Source: an uncultured Pseudomonadota bacterium (GTDB lineage Bacteria > Pseudomonadota > Gammaproteobacteria > Xanthomonadales > Wenzhouxiangellaceae). From it: a stretch of 34,426 bases of DNA. The notes under the pieces were generated by a model that did no database searches, was not told where the DNA came from, and was given only the letters and a program-made list of their open reading frames with translations. The stretch is from the NCBI GenBank assembly GCA_937138395.1, contig CAKZPB010000018.1, positions 1 to 34,426 of the forward strand, written 5' to 3'. The first letter of the stretch is position 1. Each line of letters opens with the position of its first letter. A program made the translations under genes and the position numbers. Shown one piece after another: positions 10,409 through 23,015 of the stretch.

Positions 10409-10441
10409 AACCGCAGATTACGCAGATGTACGCAGATTAAA
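10409..10441 (+). repeat. AACC-(RCAGATNNN)3 repeat, copy 4
   Basis: AACC followed by GCAGATTAC, GCAGATGTAC, GCAGATTAAA. The GCAGAT cores start at 10413, 10422 and 10432. The AACC end faces the kdsA start 28 bases away. Confidence 0.8.
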
Positions 10442-10451
10442 GCCGAATGTT

Positions 10452-10473
10452 GTAGGAGCCTGCTTGCAGGCGA
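10452..10473 (+). repeat. REP-like hairpin, copy a
   Basis: A GTAG head followed by a perfect hairpin GCCTGC-TT-GCAGGC (10458-10471) and GA. A GTAG or GTGG head plus imperfect palindrome is typical of REP elements that RAYT transposases act on in Pseudomonas and Xanthomonads. Confidence 0.7.
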
Positions 10474-10502
10474 ACACATTGGGATTCAGCTTAAAAGTCT
10501 GT

Positions 10503-10524
10503 TCGCTTGCAAGCAAGCTCCTAC
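10503..10524 (-). repeat. REP-like hairpin, copy b (inverted)
   Basis: On the minus strand it reads GTAG then GCTTGC-TT-GCAAGC. It differs from copy a at only two positions, and these two pair with each other in the stem (C-G replaced by T-A), so the hairpin is conserved. Confidence 0.7.
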
Positions 10525-10565
10525 TTCGCTTCGCGTGTGCTCAAGAATCAAAATTGAGTTTTAAC

Positions 10566-12315
<1,750 letters not shown>

Positions 12316-12409
12316 TCATGCACTCGCTATGTCGCAACAATAGTCATGAACCACCGCCCTGACAGCGCACAGCCCGGGAATGACTCGTCATCGCGACACC
12401 TCAAGCCGC

Positions 12410-14293
12410 CTATTCGCCGATATTGATTGCCTCGGAGCGTTGCTCGCCTACGGCCTGCAGCCGCCTAATCATGGCGTTGAAGTCTGCATCGCGGCTCGAC
12501 TGCATGCTGTCGCTGCTGACTTGCACCGAAGGCAGTGCCGCATAGGCCTGCATCAGCGCGATCAACGGTTCGGCCCGCTCGGCGCCCAGTAATAAAGAGT
12601 CGAATGCCGACAACGCACCGGCAACCGACGGCACTGGACCGCCCAGGTGCTGCTCCAGCTGGTTCAGGCTGCGCAGCGCAAACCGACGCACCGCCGGATA
12701 CTCATCGTTCATTGCATGCAGCAAGTGCCAGCGCCACTGCGCCGGCTGTTCAACCTGCCCGCGCTGAATCGATCGCCCGATCATCGTCGCGGTCACGGCA
12801 CGCTCGACCGGATCACCTGCATGCAAGCGTGCTACGCCGTCGGCCAGGCCGGCTTCCAGACCGTCCGCACGCTGAACTGGCTGAGCCTGCACACCCCAAA
12901 GTGCTTCGGTCTGTTGCTCGGCCCACTCGACCGACTGGTCAAGATGGCACAACGAACAGGCATTCGGTCGGCCATCGGCTGCATTGCGCGCAGGACGAGG
13001 CACCTCGATGCGGTGTGAGCGGTGAATCTCCATGACGCCGTAGACAACCTCCGGCATGTGACAGTTGTAGCACAACGACCCCGGACTGTCTTCGGGGTGA
13101 TGCGTGTGCGCCACCACGTCTTCGGCAATCGGTTGGTGACAAGCCAAACAGGGCTGATTGGTCCTGTTTTCCTCGGTGATCATGCCGTGGGTGTCGCCCT
13201 TGTGCATGTTGTGACAGGTGCCGCAGGTCATTTCGGATTCCTGGTAGCACTCGGACTGCAGCAGCCCCTGGTACTCGTAGGCAGTCAATCGTGGTGTGCG
13301 ATCGGGCCAGAAGCGCAGCGTAAACAAATCGCCCATATGCCCACCAACCGGCAGTTGGCTTTCCGGCCAGACCAGCTCGACCGAATCAAACAGATTGTCG
13401 CCGGCACGGTAGATCGGACCGGTCTTGATGAACTCCCGCATGACCTCGACGCTGACCGGAATGCGCTGACCGTGGCATTGACCGCAGACCTGGGTCGAGG
13501 CCTGTTGATCCAGTTTGTTTGGGTGCACAACCGTGTCATCAGGGGTATCGGTCAGGGTATAGAACAACCGCGTCAGCCAGTTGGAATGCTTGGCCACGTG
13601 ATCGGCCGACGGGCCGTGACAGCTTTCACAGGAAATGCCGAGCTCGGCCACGCTGGAATCGAACTCGCCCTCGAACTGGGCATCGACGGTTTCGCCGGCA
13701 GCGGCCCGCTTGAGCAGCTCGTCGTAGTTGGTCACATTGGGTTCGGGACCGGTGTTGTGGCAGAAAATGCAGTTGTTGTTCCAGACCGAAACCTGGTCAT
13801 CGAACTGCTGCTCATCCGGGCCCAGAAACGCGGCGTTCATGTGAATCCAGCGCTCGTCCTGGTTGTGCCACAGCATGTGCAGCCGATAGAAATTGCCGCC
13901 GTCGGGGTCGCGCGTCAGGTACTGCTGATAGCGGTTCGAGCCTACGGTCTTGTAAATTTTCTGTTCGACCAGAAGCGCATCGGAATCAGGCAGTCGGTAT
14001 TCAAACCAGTATTCGTCGCCGCGCTGCACTGGACGCACATCGATGCCCCACTGCTGGACCGTCTGACCATCAAACGCACCCTGCACCGACTCTTGGGTCG
14101 CCAGCTGCGTCATCGTGCGGTGATAGGTCCGATGCCAGGTGCCAAAACGATCACGGTGGCAGGTGTGGCAAGCCGCGCTGCCGGCCCACTCGGACGCCAG
14201 CACCGGGGTTTGCGGCAACGCCAGCATCAGCAAACAGAGCAAGCCCGATCCGGTCTGAAACAAGCGTCGAATTACATTGTGGATCACACGCAT
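12410..14293 (-). CDS. Exported octahaem c-type cytochrome with HEAT-like C-terminus
   Basis: This 627-residue protein begins with a signal peptide (hydrophobic LLCLLMLALPQTPVLA). It has eight CxxCH haem-attachment motifs: CHTCH (Cys42), CIFCH, CESCH, CGQCH, CGTCH, CLACH, CYNCH and CSLCH, spread over residues 42 to about 450. It should therefore be a periplasmic or outer-face electron-transfer protein. After the last haem, about 150 residues are cysteine-free and helical with HEAT-like periodicity (YPAVRRFALRSLNQLE). Similar multihaem-plus-HEAT or TPR proteins are widespread but mostly uncharacterised; I see no motif that fixes a substrate. The ATG at 14293 has AGG 6 bases upstream. An 8-bp dyad overlaps this ribosome site. 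No partner quinol dehydrogenase gene is adjacent; the upstream neighbour is a GltB-like protein 241 bases away. Confidence 0.85.
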   Translation of the reverse strand: MRVIHNVIRRLFQTGSGLLCLLMLALPQTPVLASEWAGSAACHTCHRDRFGTWHRTYHRTMTQLATQESVQGAFDGQTVQQWGIDVRPVQRGDEYWFEYRLPDSDALLVEQKIYKTVGSNRYQQYLTRDPDGGNFYRLHMLWHNQDERWIHMNAAFLGPDEQQFDDQVSVWNNNCIFCHNTGPEPNVTNYDELLKRAAAGETVDAQFEGEFDSSVAELGISCESCHGPSADHVAKHSNWLTRLFYTLTDTPDDTVVHPNKLDQQASTQVCGQCHGQRIPVSVEVMREFIKTGPIYRAGDNLFDSVELVWPESQLPVGGHMGDLFTLRFWPDRTPRLTAYEYQGLLQSECYQESEMTCGTCHNMHKGDTHGMITEENRTNQPCLACHQPIAEDVVAHTHHPEDSPGSLCYNCHMPEVVYGVMEIHRSHRIEVPRPARNAADGRPNACSLCHLDQSVEWAEQQTEALWGVQAQPVQRADGLEAGLADGVARLHAGDPVERAVTATMIGRSIQRGQVEQPAQWRWHLLHAMNDEYPAVRRFALRSLNQLEQHLGGPVPSVAGALSAFDSLLLGAERAEPLIALMQAYAALPSVQVSSDSMQSSRDADFNAMIRRLQAVGEQRSEAINIGE

Positions 14294-14300
14294 ATTGTGC

Positions 14301-14322
14301 CTGAATCAATCGCCTGATTCAG
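14301..14322 (-). promoter_or_regulatory. Perfect 8-bp dyad at the ribosome site of the octahaem cytochrome gene
   Basis: CTGAATCA (14301-14308) and TGATTCAG (14315-14322) are exact inverted repeats with a 6-base spacer, lying 8 bases upstream of the ATG. It could be an operator or an RNA hairpin that masks ribosome binding. The regulator is unknown. Confidence 0.4.
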
Positions 14323-14534
14323 TCATTGGGCGATCCCTGATGCGCTCATTGCGCTGAATTGAACAACCCGACCATTGGCTTGGAACCCTCTGATTTTGGT
14401 TGTGCGGCCGGAAAGCCGTATCTGGCGCGGTGCATTACTCAGCCGTAGCTGCAGCGACTGTGACCCGGGCCGAACCACGCAGTCTGCGGCTTTACCGAAT
14501 GGAATACGCGCCGAGCAGGGTTGTTCAGCGCTCC

Positions 14535-16079
14535 TCAAGCGTTTTGCTGATCGACCGACTCTACCGGCAGATATTCCTGACGCGTCGGCACATCCGGCCA
14601 GAACTCGTTCAGCTTGCGGCTCTTACCGCCGCTGAGCACGATACAGGCATGCTGTCGGCCCAGTTTGCGCGGTCGTGCAACGCCGCAGGAATGGGCAATG
14701 ATTTCGACCTCTTGCATGATATTGCGCGCATACCAGGCCACGCGCTTGGCCTTGTCGCTCGGTACCAGCCCTCGCTGCAGGCGCTTGTTGTGGGTCGTCA
14801 CGCCCGTCGGACAGGTATTCTTGTTGCACTGCAGGGCCTGAATACAGCCCAGCGCAAACATGAAGCCGCGCCCGGACAGCACGATATCGGCGCCGGCGCA
14901 AAAAGCCCAGGCAACGTCGGACGGGTTGATGCGCTTGCCGGAAGCAAACACGCGGATGCGCGGTCGCAGGCCATACTCGGTCAGTTTGTCGACCACGGTC
15001 GGCAGCGCTTCATCGAGCGGCAGCCCGACGTTATCCATCAGCGACATCGGCGCAGCGCCGGTACCACCATCGCCGGAATCCACGGTAATGAAATCCGGGG
15101 CACTGTCGAGACCGCGCTTGTGGATGGCCTGACCCAGCGCATCCATGAAGTCACCCTGGCCGACCACCAGCTTGATGCCGGTCGGCTTGCCGGTCACCTC
15201 GCGGATGCGATGAATCATATCCAGCAGTTCATCGGCGTTGGCAATATCATGATGACGATTCGGGCTGATCGCCGGCTGGTCCATCGGGATGTGCCGAATG
15301 GCTGCAATTTCCTCAGTGATCTTGGCCTGCGGAAGAATGCCACCCTTGCCGGGCTTGGCACCCTGGGCCAGCTTGAGCTCGAACATCTTGACCTGCTCGT
15401 GAGCCGCAATACCGGCCAGGCGCTGGTCACACAAATCGCCGTGCTCATCACGCACGCCAAACTTGGCCGTGCCGATCTGAAATACCAGATCGCAGCCGCC
15501 TTCCAGATGCCACGGCGCCAGACCGCCTTCACCGGTATTCAACCAGATGCCGGCCTCCTTGGCGCCCATCGACAGGGCACGAATCGCGGGCTTGGACAGG
15601 GCGCCATAGCTCATGCCGGAAATATGAAAACAACGGTCGGTGGTATACGGCTGACGGGCGCCCGGGCCAATGGTCAGCGGCATCAGTGGTTCGGCCTCTT
15701 CATCCAGGGTCGGAAAGGCACAGTTCAGAAAAATCGCCGTCCCTTCGCGCTTCAAGTCACGACTGGAGCCAAACGCCGCCGTGTTGGGCAGGTTTTTCGA
15801 GGCGCGATACACCCACGAGCGCTGCGCGCGATTGAACGGCAGCTCTTCCCGGTCGCTGGCAAAGAAATACTGGCGAAAGAATTCGCCGAGGTGCTCGAAC
15901 AGGTAGCGGAAACGGCCGATGACCGGGAAGTTTCTGCGCACGGCATGCGTCTGCTGGGTGCGATCCACGACATACATGCCGGCCAGAACCAGCAGGCCGC
16001 AGCCGAACGCAACGACCAACAGCACGGCCATGAACTGCAGCACTTCCCGAGTCAGAATCAGAATTTCAGTCATAGCCAT
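14535..16079 (-). CDS. Membrane-anchored GltB-like FMN/iron-sulfur protein (glutamate synthase family)
   Basis: The protein matches the FMN-binding central domain of the glutamate synthase large subunit but lacks the N-terminal amidotransferase domain. Residues about 10-38 form one transmembrane segment (VLLVVAFGCGLLVLAGMYVV), then a basic linker. Domain marks are SGMSYGALS, NTGEGGLAPWH, FELKLAQGAKPGKGG, ISPNRHHDI, TVDSGDGGTGAAP and, near the C-terminus, Cys-X5-Cys-X4-Cys (CIQALQCNKNTCPTG), the 3Fe-4S pattern of GltB. The physiological reaction of these short stand-alone forms is not established; glutamate synthesis should not be assumed. The ATG at 16079 is preferred over an in-frame TTG at 16091; ATG 16073 is also possible. 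It lies between pgeF and the cytochrome gene. Confidence 0.88.
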   Translation of the reverse strand: MAMTEILILTREVLQFMAVLLVVAFGCGLLVLAGMYVVDRTQQTHAVRRNFPVIGRFRYLFEHLGEFFRQYFFASDREELPFNRAQRSWVYRASKNLPNTAAFGSSRDLKREGTAIFLNCAFPTLDEEAEPLMPLTIGPGARQPYTTDRCFHISGMSYGALSKPAIRALSMGAKEAGIWLNTGEGGLAPWHLEGGCDLVFQIGTAKFGVRDEHGDLCDQRLAGIAAHEQVKMFELKLAQGAKPGKGGILPQAKITEEIAAIRHIPMDQPAISPNRHHDIANADELLDMIHRIREVTGKPTGIKLVVGQGDFMDALGQAIHKRGLDSAPDFITVDSGDGGTGAAPMSLMDNVGLPLDEALPTVVDKLTEYGLRPRIRVFASGKRINPSDVAWAFCAGADIVLSGRGFMFALGCIQALQCNKNTCPTGVTTHNKRLQRGLVPSDKAKRVAWYARNIMQEVEIIAHSCGVARPRKLGRQHACIVLSGGKSRKLNEFWPDVPTRQEYLPVESVDQQNA

Positions 16080-16186
16080 GTCTCTGGTCAATCGATTGTT
16101 GCATCAAGCCGCATCATCACGGCCATTGAATCTCGGAATCACGATGCTCGGGCGCTCCCTCGATCCTGATTCAGCGGGTGACTAGT

Positions 16187-16897
16187 TTATTCCAGCCAGA
16201 TCAAGCTGGCCTGTCGTCCGCAGGGGGCACTGCGACGATGGGAAAAGTAATGCGCCTCATCCTGATAGGTGCAGATGCCGCTGTCAATGACCCGGCCTAC
16301 ACCCGCGGCGCCCAACTGATTCACTGCAATTCCCTGAAGACTGGCCTGCCAGCGGCCATCCGCGTTCGGAACAAATTGGTCAGCATGTTCCGGAAAAGCC
16401 TGGACCACCTCAGCGCCTACCTCGTAGGCCGGTTGGCGAATGGACGGGCCAACCCAGGCCATGCTGTCGGACGAGATATCGAGCTGGTCAAGCACGGTCG
16501 GAATAATGCCATCGGCCAACCCGCGCCAGCCGGCGTGTATGGCAGCCACCCGGCCCTGTCGCGAATCGGCAATCAATATCGGCAGGCAGTCGGCGGTCAA
16601 AACCACGGCAACCTGACGCGGTCGGTCGGTCCAGGCGGCATCGGCCTCAACGCCGGGTTGCCAGTCATCAAGATGGATCAACTGCGTACCATGAATCTGC
16701 TGCAGCCAGCCGGGCTCCGACGGTAGCTCTGATGCCAGTCGCTTGCGATTGGCCAGCACCTTGCTGGCCTGATCATCGCTGGAGAGGCTGAGATTCAACT
16801 GGTCATACGGTGACGGGCTGCAACCGCCAACGCGGGTGGTCGAACGCGCCTCGCAGGGACGATCGAAGCCGGGATTGATGCAGGGGAGTGCCGTCAT
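16187..16897 (-). CDS. pgeF: Peptidoglycan editing factor PgeF (YfiH, laccase-domain family)
   Basis: Members of this family have a metal-binding pocket of two His and one Cys; E. coli PgeF removes wrongly added serine from the peptidoglycan precursor, and relatives act on purine nucleosides. The 236-residue protein has the expected ligands His69 (QQIHGT), Cys104 (LTADCLPILI) and His121 (AAIHAGWRG), plus the family blocks TTRVGGCS near the start and VGPSIRQPAYEVG. The C-terminus (SICTY-like GICTYQDEAHYFSHRR) is typical. Its ATG follows the rluD stop after only 3 bases, so the two are almost certainly co-transcribed and probably translationally coupled, an arrangement common in gammaproteobacteria. 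Confidence 0.95.
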   Translation of the reverse strand: MTALPCINPGFDRPCEARSTTRVGGCSPSPYDQLNLSLSSDDQASKVLANRKRLASELPSEPGWLQQIHGTQLIHLDDWQPGVEADAAWTDRPRQVAVVLTADCLPILIADSRQGRVAAIHAGWRGLADGIIPTVLDQLDISSDSMAWVGPSIRQPAYEVGAEVVQAFPEHADQFVPNADGRWQASLQGIAVNQLGAAGVGRVIDSGICTYQDEAHYFSHRRSAPCGRQASLIWLE

Positions 16898-16900
16898 GAA

Positions 16901-17854
<954 letters not shown>

Positions 17855-17926
17855 CTATACAGACTCTTTTTCGGCCGACATTCGATTGAATAGCGATTTA
17901 ACGCCACAGGCAGTATCATAGCGGCC

Positions 17927-18736
17927 ATGAAAACGCATGTACTTACCCGTTTCCGAATCATCGCCATGGCCTTGCTGCTCGGCATCGTCCTGACTGGCTG
18001 CCGCGGCGGAAATGATGTGATCGAAGATGCAGGCCCCGGCCCTGAAGAATTGTACGCCTTGGCCCAGAATGCCCTACAGGGCGGAAACTATCAGCGTGCC
18101 ATCCAGCGCTATCGAGAGCTGACGGTTCGCTTTCCATTCGGGCGTCACGCCGAACAGGCCTTGCTCGACATGGCCTACGCACAACACAAGGGCGGTCAAG
18201 GTGAGTCGGCCATTTCCAGTCTGGACCGCTTCATCCGCACCTATCCGACCCATCCGAATGTCGATTACGCCTGGTACTTGAAGGGCCTGATCAACTATGA
18301 CCTGTCGATGGGCTTTATTCGTCGCCTGTTCCCGGATCAGGCCAATGATCGCGACCAGCAAGCCGCGCATCAAGCTTTCCGCGACTTTCAGGAACTGATC
18401 CGGCGTTACCCAGACAGCCGGTATATTGCCGATGCGCGCCAGCGCATGGTGTTTCTGCGCAATACCATGGCTGAATATGAAGTCGAGGTTGCCTCGTACT
18501 ACGCGCGAAGGAATGTCAATGTCGCGGCCTTGAACCGTGCACGCTATGTACTCGAAAACTACCCCGGCGCGCCAGCCAGCGTCGATGCGCTCCGCATCAT
18601 GATGCAGTCTTATGAACGTCTCGAAATGCCGGAACTGGCGCAGGACACCCGGCGCGTGATGGAACTGAATTATCCGGACCGGATCGAGGAAGAAAACGAA
18701 CGCAGCTGGTTTGGCTGGCTGTGGCCGTTCGATTGA
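17927..18736 (+). CDS. bamD: Outer-membrane assembly lipoprotein BamD
   Basis: BamD is the essential lipoprotein of the BAM complex that inserts beta-barrel proteins into the outer membrane. The 269-residue product has a lipoprotein signal peptide ending in the lipobox LTGC with Cys25 as the acylated residue. Five TPR-like helical pairs follow, with family blocks YALAQNALQGGNYQRAI, RFPFGRHAEQALLDMAYA, FIRTYPTHPNVDYAWYLKGL, FQELIRRYPDSRY and EYEVEVASYYARRNVNVAALNRA. Length fits the family (about 245-280). It is divergent from rluD and followed by queC after 36 bases in the same frame. Confidence 0.97.
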   Translation: MKTHVLTRFRIIAMALLLGIVLTGCRGGNDVIEDAGPGPEELYALAQNALQGGNYQRAIQRYRELTVRFPFGRHAEQALLDMAYAQHKGGQGESAISSLDRFIRTYPTHPNVDYAWYLKGLINYDLSMGFIRRLFPDQANDRDQQAAHQAFRDFQELIRRYPDSRYIADARQRMVFLRNTMAEYEVEVASYYARRNVNVAALNRARYVLENYPGAPASVDALRIMMQSYERLEMPELAQDTRRVMELNYPDRIEEENERSWFGWLWPFD

Positions 18737-18772
18737 TCCGACCAGATACCCTCCTCCGCCTGGATCATACGG

Positions 18773-19489
18773 TTGGTCGACGCATCGTCACAAGGTAGCG
18801 ACGCAGATCCGCGCAAGGCCGTGGTGCTGTTGTCCGGCGGTCTCGATTCGGCAACCACACTGGCCATGGCAATCGATGCTGGCTATGAATGCCATTCGCT
18901 GGCTGTGGATTACGGCCAGCGCCATCGTGCCGAACTCGATGCCGCTGCCAGAATCAGTCAGGCCCTGAATGCGATGAGTCATCGCGTGGTCCAGGTCGAT
19001 CTGCGCAGCATCGGTGGCTCGGCGCTGACCGCCGATATCGATGTGCCAACCGAACAGACCGAAGGTATTCCGGTGACCTACGTGCCGGCTCGCAACACGC
19101 TGATGTTGAGCCTGGCGCTGGGCCTGGCGGAAACGCTGGCAGCTGAATCCATCTTTATTGGTGTCAATGCAGTGGACTATTCGGGTTATCCCGACTGTCG
19201 GCCGCAGTTCATTGCGGCCTTTGAAGACCTCACGCGGCTGGCGACCAAGGCCGGCGTCGAGGGACACCCGTTTCACATCCAAAGCCCGTTGATTCACCTG
19301 ACCAAGGCCGAAATCATCCAGGCCGGCAGCGCGCTGGGCCTGGACTATGGGCAGACCATCTCGTGTTATCAGGCCGATGACAGCGGGCGTGCCTGCGGCC
19401 GCTGCGACTCCTGCAGAATCCGTCGAGCCGGCTTCAAGGAGGCCGGGCTACCGGACCCCACCCGTTATTACGACGAACCTGTCGGCTAG
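18773..19489 (+). CDS. queC: 7-cyano-7-deazaguanine synthase QueC
   Basis: QueC converts 7-carboxy-7-deazaguanine to preQ0 with ATP and ammonia, in the queuosine tRNA-modification pathway. The 238-residue product has the PP-loop SGGLDS (residues 21-26) and the zinc cysteines Cys198, Cys208, Cys211 and Cys214 in [18 protein letters not shown]. Other marks are [25 protein letters not shown] and [15 protein letters not shown]. No ATG or GTG exists between the bamD stop (same frame, 18734-18736) and the PP-loop other than GTG codons inside it, so the start is most likely TTG at 18773. This leaves a 14-residue N-terminal extension over the usual KAVVLLSGG start. It converges on the usp gene, with 6 bases between the stop codons and no clear terminator. 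Confidence 0.95.
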   Translation: MVDASSQGSDADPRKAVVLLSGGLDSATTLAMAIDAGYECHSLAVDYGQRHRAELDAAARISQALNAMSHRVVQVDLRSIGGSALTADIDVPTEQTEGIPVTYVPARNTLMLSLALGLAETLAAESIFIGVNAVDYSGYPDCRPQFIAAFEDLTRLATKAGVEGHPFHIQSPLIHLTKAEIIQAGSALGLDYGQTISCYQADDSGRACGRCDSCRIRRAGFKEAGLPDPTRYYDEPVG

Positions 19490-19495
19490 ATACGG

Positions 19496-19930
19496 TTAAA
19501 CCACCACAGTGACCGGGCTGTGCGCATGACGCACCACTTTCTCGCTGACGCTGCCGAGCAATAGCTTCTGCATCGTCGATAAACCGCGCCGACCGATGAC
19601 CACCAGCAGCTGTTCATCGTCTTCAGTGCAGCGGATGATTTCTTCGGCTGCGTCGCCGACCGACGTATCATCACTGATGGTCACGCCGATCTCGCCGAGC
19701 TGTTCATGCACTTCATCGAATACCCGCTGTGCAGCTGCCTGGGCGGCATGGTCGATGTCATCACGACTGATGCCACCCATGCCGATGACTTCGACCGACG
19801 AGACCGGAAACACGTAAAACAGTCGGATCCGCACGCCAAGAGACTCGGCCAGCTGCACGGCATAGCGCACCGCGCGCATCGCGTTGTCGGATCCATCGAC
19901 CGGAACAAGAATTTCACTGATTGCCTGCAT
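19496..19930 (-). CDS. Universal stress protein, UspA family, ATP-binding type
   Basis: A single 144-residue Usp domain. It starts MQAISEILVPVDGSDNAMRAV (Asp of the ATP-binding site in VPVDGS) and carries the nucleotide-binding pattern G-2x-G-9x-G-S in GRRGLSTMQKLLLGSVS, followed by HSPVTVVV. This is the ATP-binding (UspFG/MJ0577-like) rather than the UspA-like type. The ATG at 19930 is chosen for GGAG 9 bases upstream; an in-frame TTG at 19945 adds only five residues. Usp proteins respond to starvation and stress, but the exact role of this one cannot be read from sequence. It lies 99 bases downstream of ligA on the same strand. Confidence 0.92.
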   Translation of the reverse strand: MQAISEILVPVDGSDNAMRAVRYAVQLAESLGVRIRLFYVFPVSSVEVIGMGGISRDDIDHAAQAAAQRVFDEVHEQLGEIGVTISDDTSVGDAAEEIIRCTEDDEQLLVVIGRRGLSTMQKLLLGSVSEKVVRHAHSPVTVVV

Positions 19931-19984
19931 ATTGAATGACTCCAACCAAAACGAACTGGAATGTATGCGTAGCTGTATTCTAGC

Positions 19985-20010
19985 GTGGATCAGCGTGTGG
20001 TTCGATCCAC
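19985..20010. promoter_or_regulatory. 7-bp inverted repeat between ligA and usp
   Basis: GTGGATC (19985-19991) and GATCCAC (20004-20010) are exact inverted repeats with a 12-base spacer. No T-run follows, so it is not an obvious terminator. A TAGAAT hexamer (minus strand, 19977-19982) adjoins it, so it could be an operator over a usp promoter. Weak. Confidence 0.25.
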
Positions 20011-20029
20011 CCGAATTCCATGGCTCGTT

Positions 20030-22105
<2,076 letters not shown>

Positions 22106-22111
22106 TCAAGC

Positions 22112-22945
22112 CTAGCTCCAGTCGTGCTTGCGATCGAACTCGCGCATTTCTTCGCGCAGCTGAGACAGGCGCTGACGCGTGACTTTGCACTGCGCATCGT
22201 CGAGCAGGTCAGCCTCGAGCAGCTCCGATAGACGCTGACCGGTGGCCAGCATTGCATCCCAGGCATCCAGCGCAGACAGCGGCCCCGGCAGCATCATGAA
22301 CAGCGTCACGCCGGGCGTTTCAAACAAGTTCCAGGTCGACGGATCAAAGCTGCCCGGACTGGTCAGATTGGCCATGCTGAAGACCGGATCATCGGAGCCG
22401 CGATGTGTGCGGTGAAATATATTCATGTCGCCAAATCGCAAACCGGCCTTGATCGCTGCATCAAGCAGGCTGACGCCGCTGATGCGCCGGCCCTGGCGCG
22501 CGCGCACATACAGTGTCACGACCTGCGGTGTGTGCGGCGACGAACTGCCTGATTCAGACGACTCGTCGGCATCGACGTGATCCTGAGGCCAGATATCCGG
22601 TTCGGGTAATGCTTCCTCCCGATCCAGGTGCTGTGCATCGTTCCAGACCGGCTCGCGCCGACCATCAGGCCCGGCATCAGCAACTGGCTGCAATGCCGCC
22701 TGGTCTTCGTTCAACGATGGCAGCATGGTTTGTTCCGGCTCGCCGATTGCATCATCCCGTTTGTCCTCATCACCCTGAATCGGCCGGTCCGGGCGGGCAC
22801 CGGGCTTGTTCAAGCCGGGCTCGGCACGCGGTTGATCGCGCCGCACGGCGCCGGGGCGTCGCGAGCCGCGTGGCTGATGAAAAAACCAGATCAGCGCCAG
22901 GATGACCAGGCCGATCAGGATCAGAATCAAACGAAGATTATCCAT
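22112..22945 (-). CDS. zipA: Cell division protein ZipA
   Basis: ZipA anchors and bundles FtsZ at the division septum from the inner membrane. The 277-residue product has the expected N-out topology: one transmembrane helix at residues 4-21 (LRLILILIGLVILALIWF), a basic then acidic, Pro/Gln/Asp-rich flexible linker to about residue 140, and the C-terminal FtsZ-binding domain (VVTLYVRARQGRRISGVSLL, GDMNIFHRTH, FSMANLTSPGSFD, GVTLFMMLPGP). Divergent linkers are normal in the family. Its position between smc and ligA supports the call, since this three-gene order is widespread in gammaproteobacteria. It starts 70 bases after the smc stop. Confidence 0.95.
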   Translation of the reverse strand: MDNLRLILILIGLVILALIWFFHQPRGSRRPGAVRRDQPRAEPGLNKPGARPDRPIQGDEDKRDDAIGEPEQTMLPSLNEDQAALQPVADAGPDGRREPVWNDAQHLDREEALPEPDIWPQDHVDADESSESGSSSPHTPQVVTLYVRARQGRRISGVSLLDAAIKAGLRFGDMNIFHRTHRGSDDPVFSMANLTSPGSFDPSTWNLFETPGVTLFMMLPGPLSALDAWDAMLATGQRLSELLEADLLDDAQCKVTRQRLSQLREEMREFDRKHDWS

Positions 22946-23015
22946 GGCTACCGATTCTGTTCGATCTGGTGCGTGGATGCAAACGAGGACATGGCAAAGT
23001 CGGCTCTGTTCAGGC

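Noticed and set aside
10381-10479. N-terminal extension of KdsA from an upstream ATG
   Set aside because: The extra codons translate the intergenic repeat and REP region; the ATG at 10380 has GGAG and the normal KdsA start.
14400-16169. A 589-codon open frame on the plus strand opposite the GltB-like gene (and a 431-codon one at 13022-14317 opposite the cytochrome gene)
   Set aside because: They lie antisense to clearly homologous genes, have no recognisable protein features or ribosome sites, and long antisense frames are expected from the codon bias of moderately GC-rich genes.
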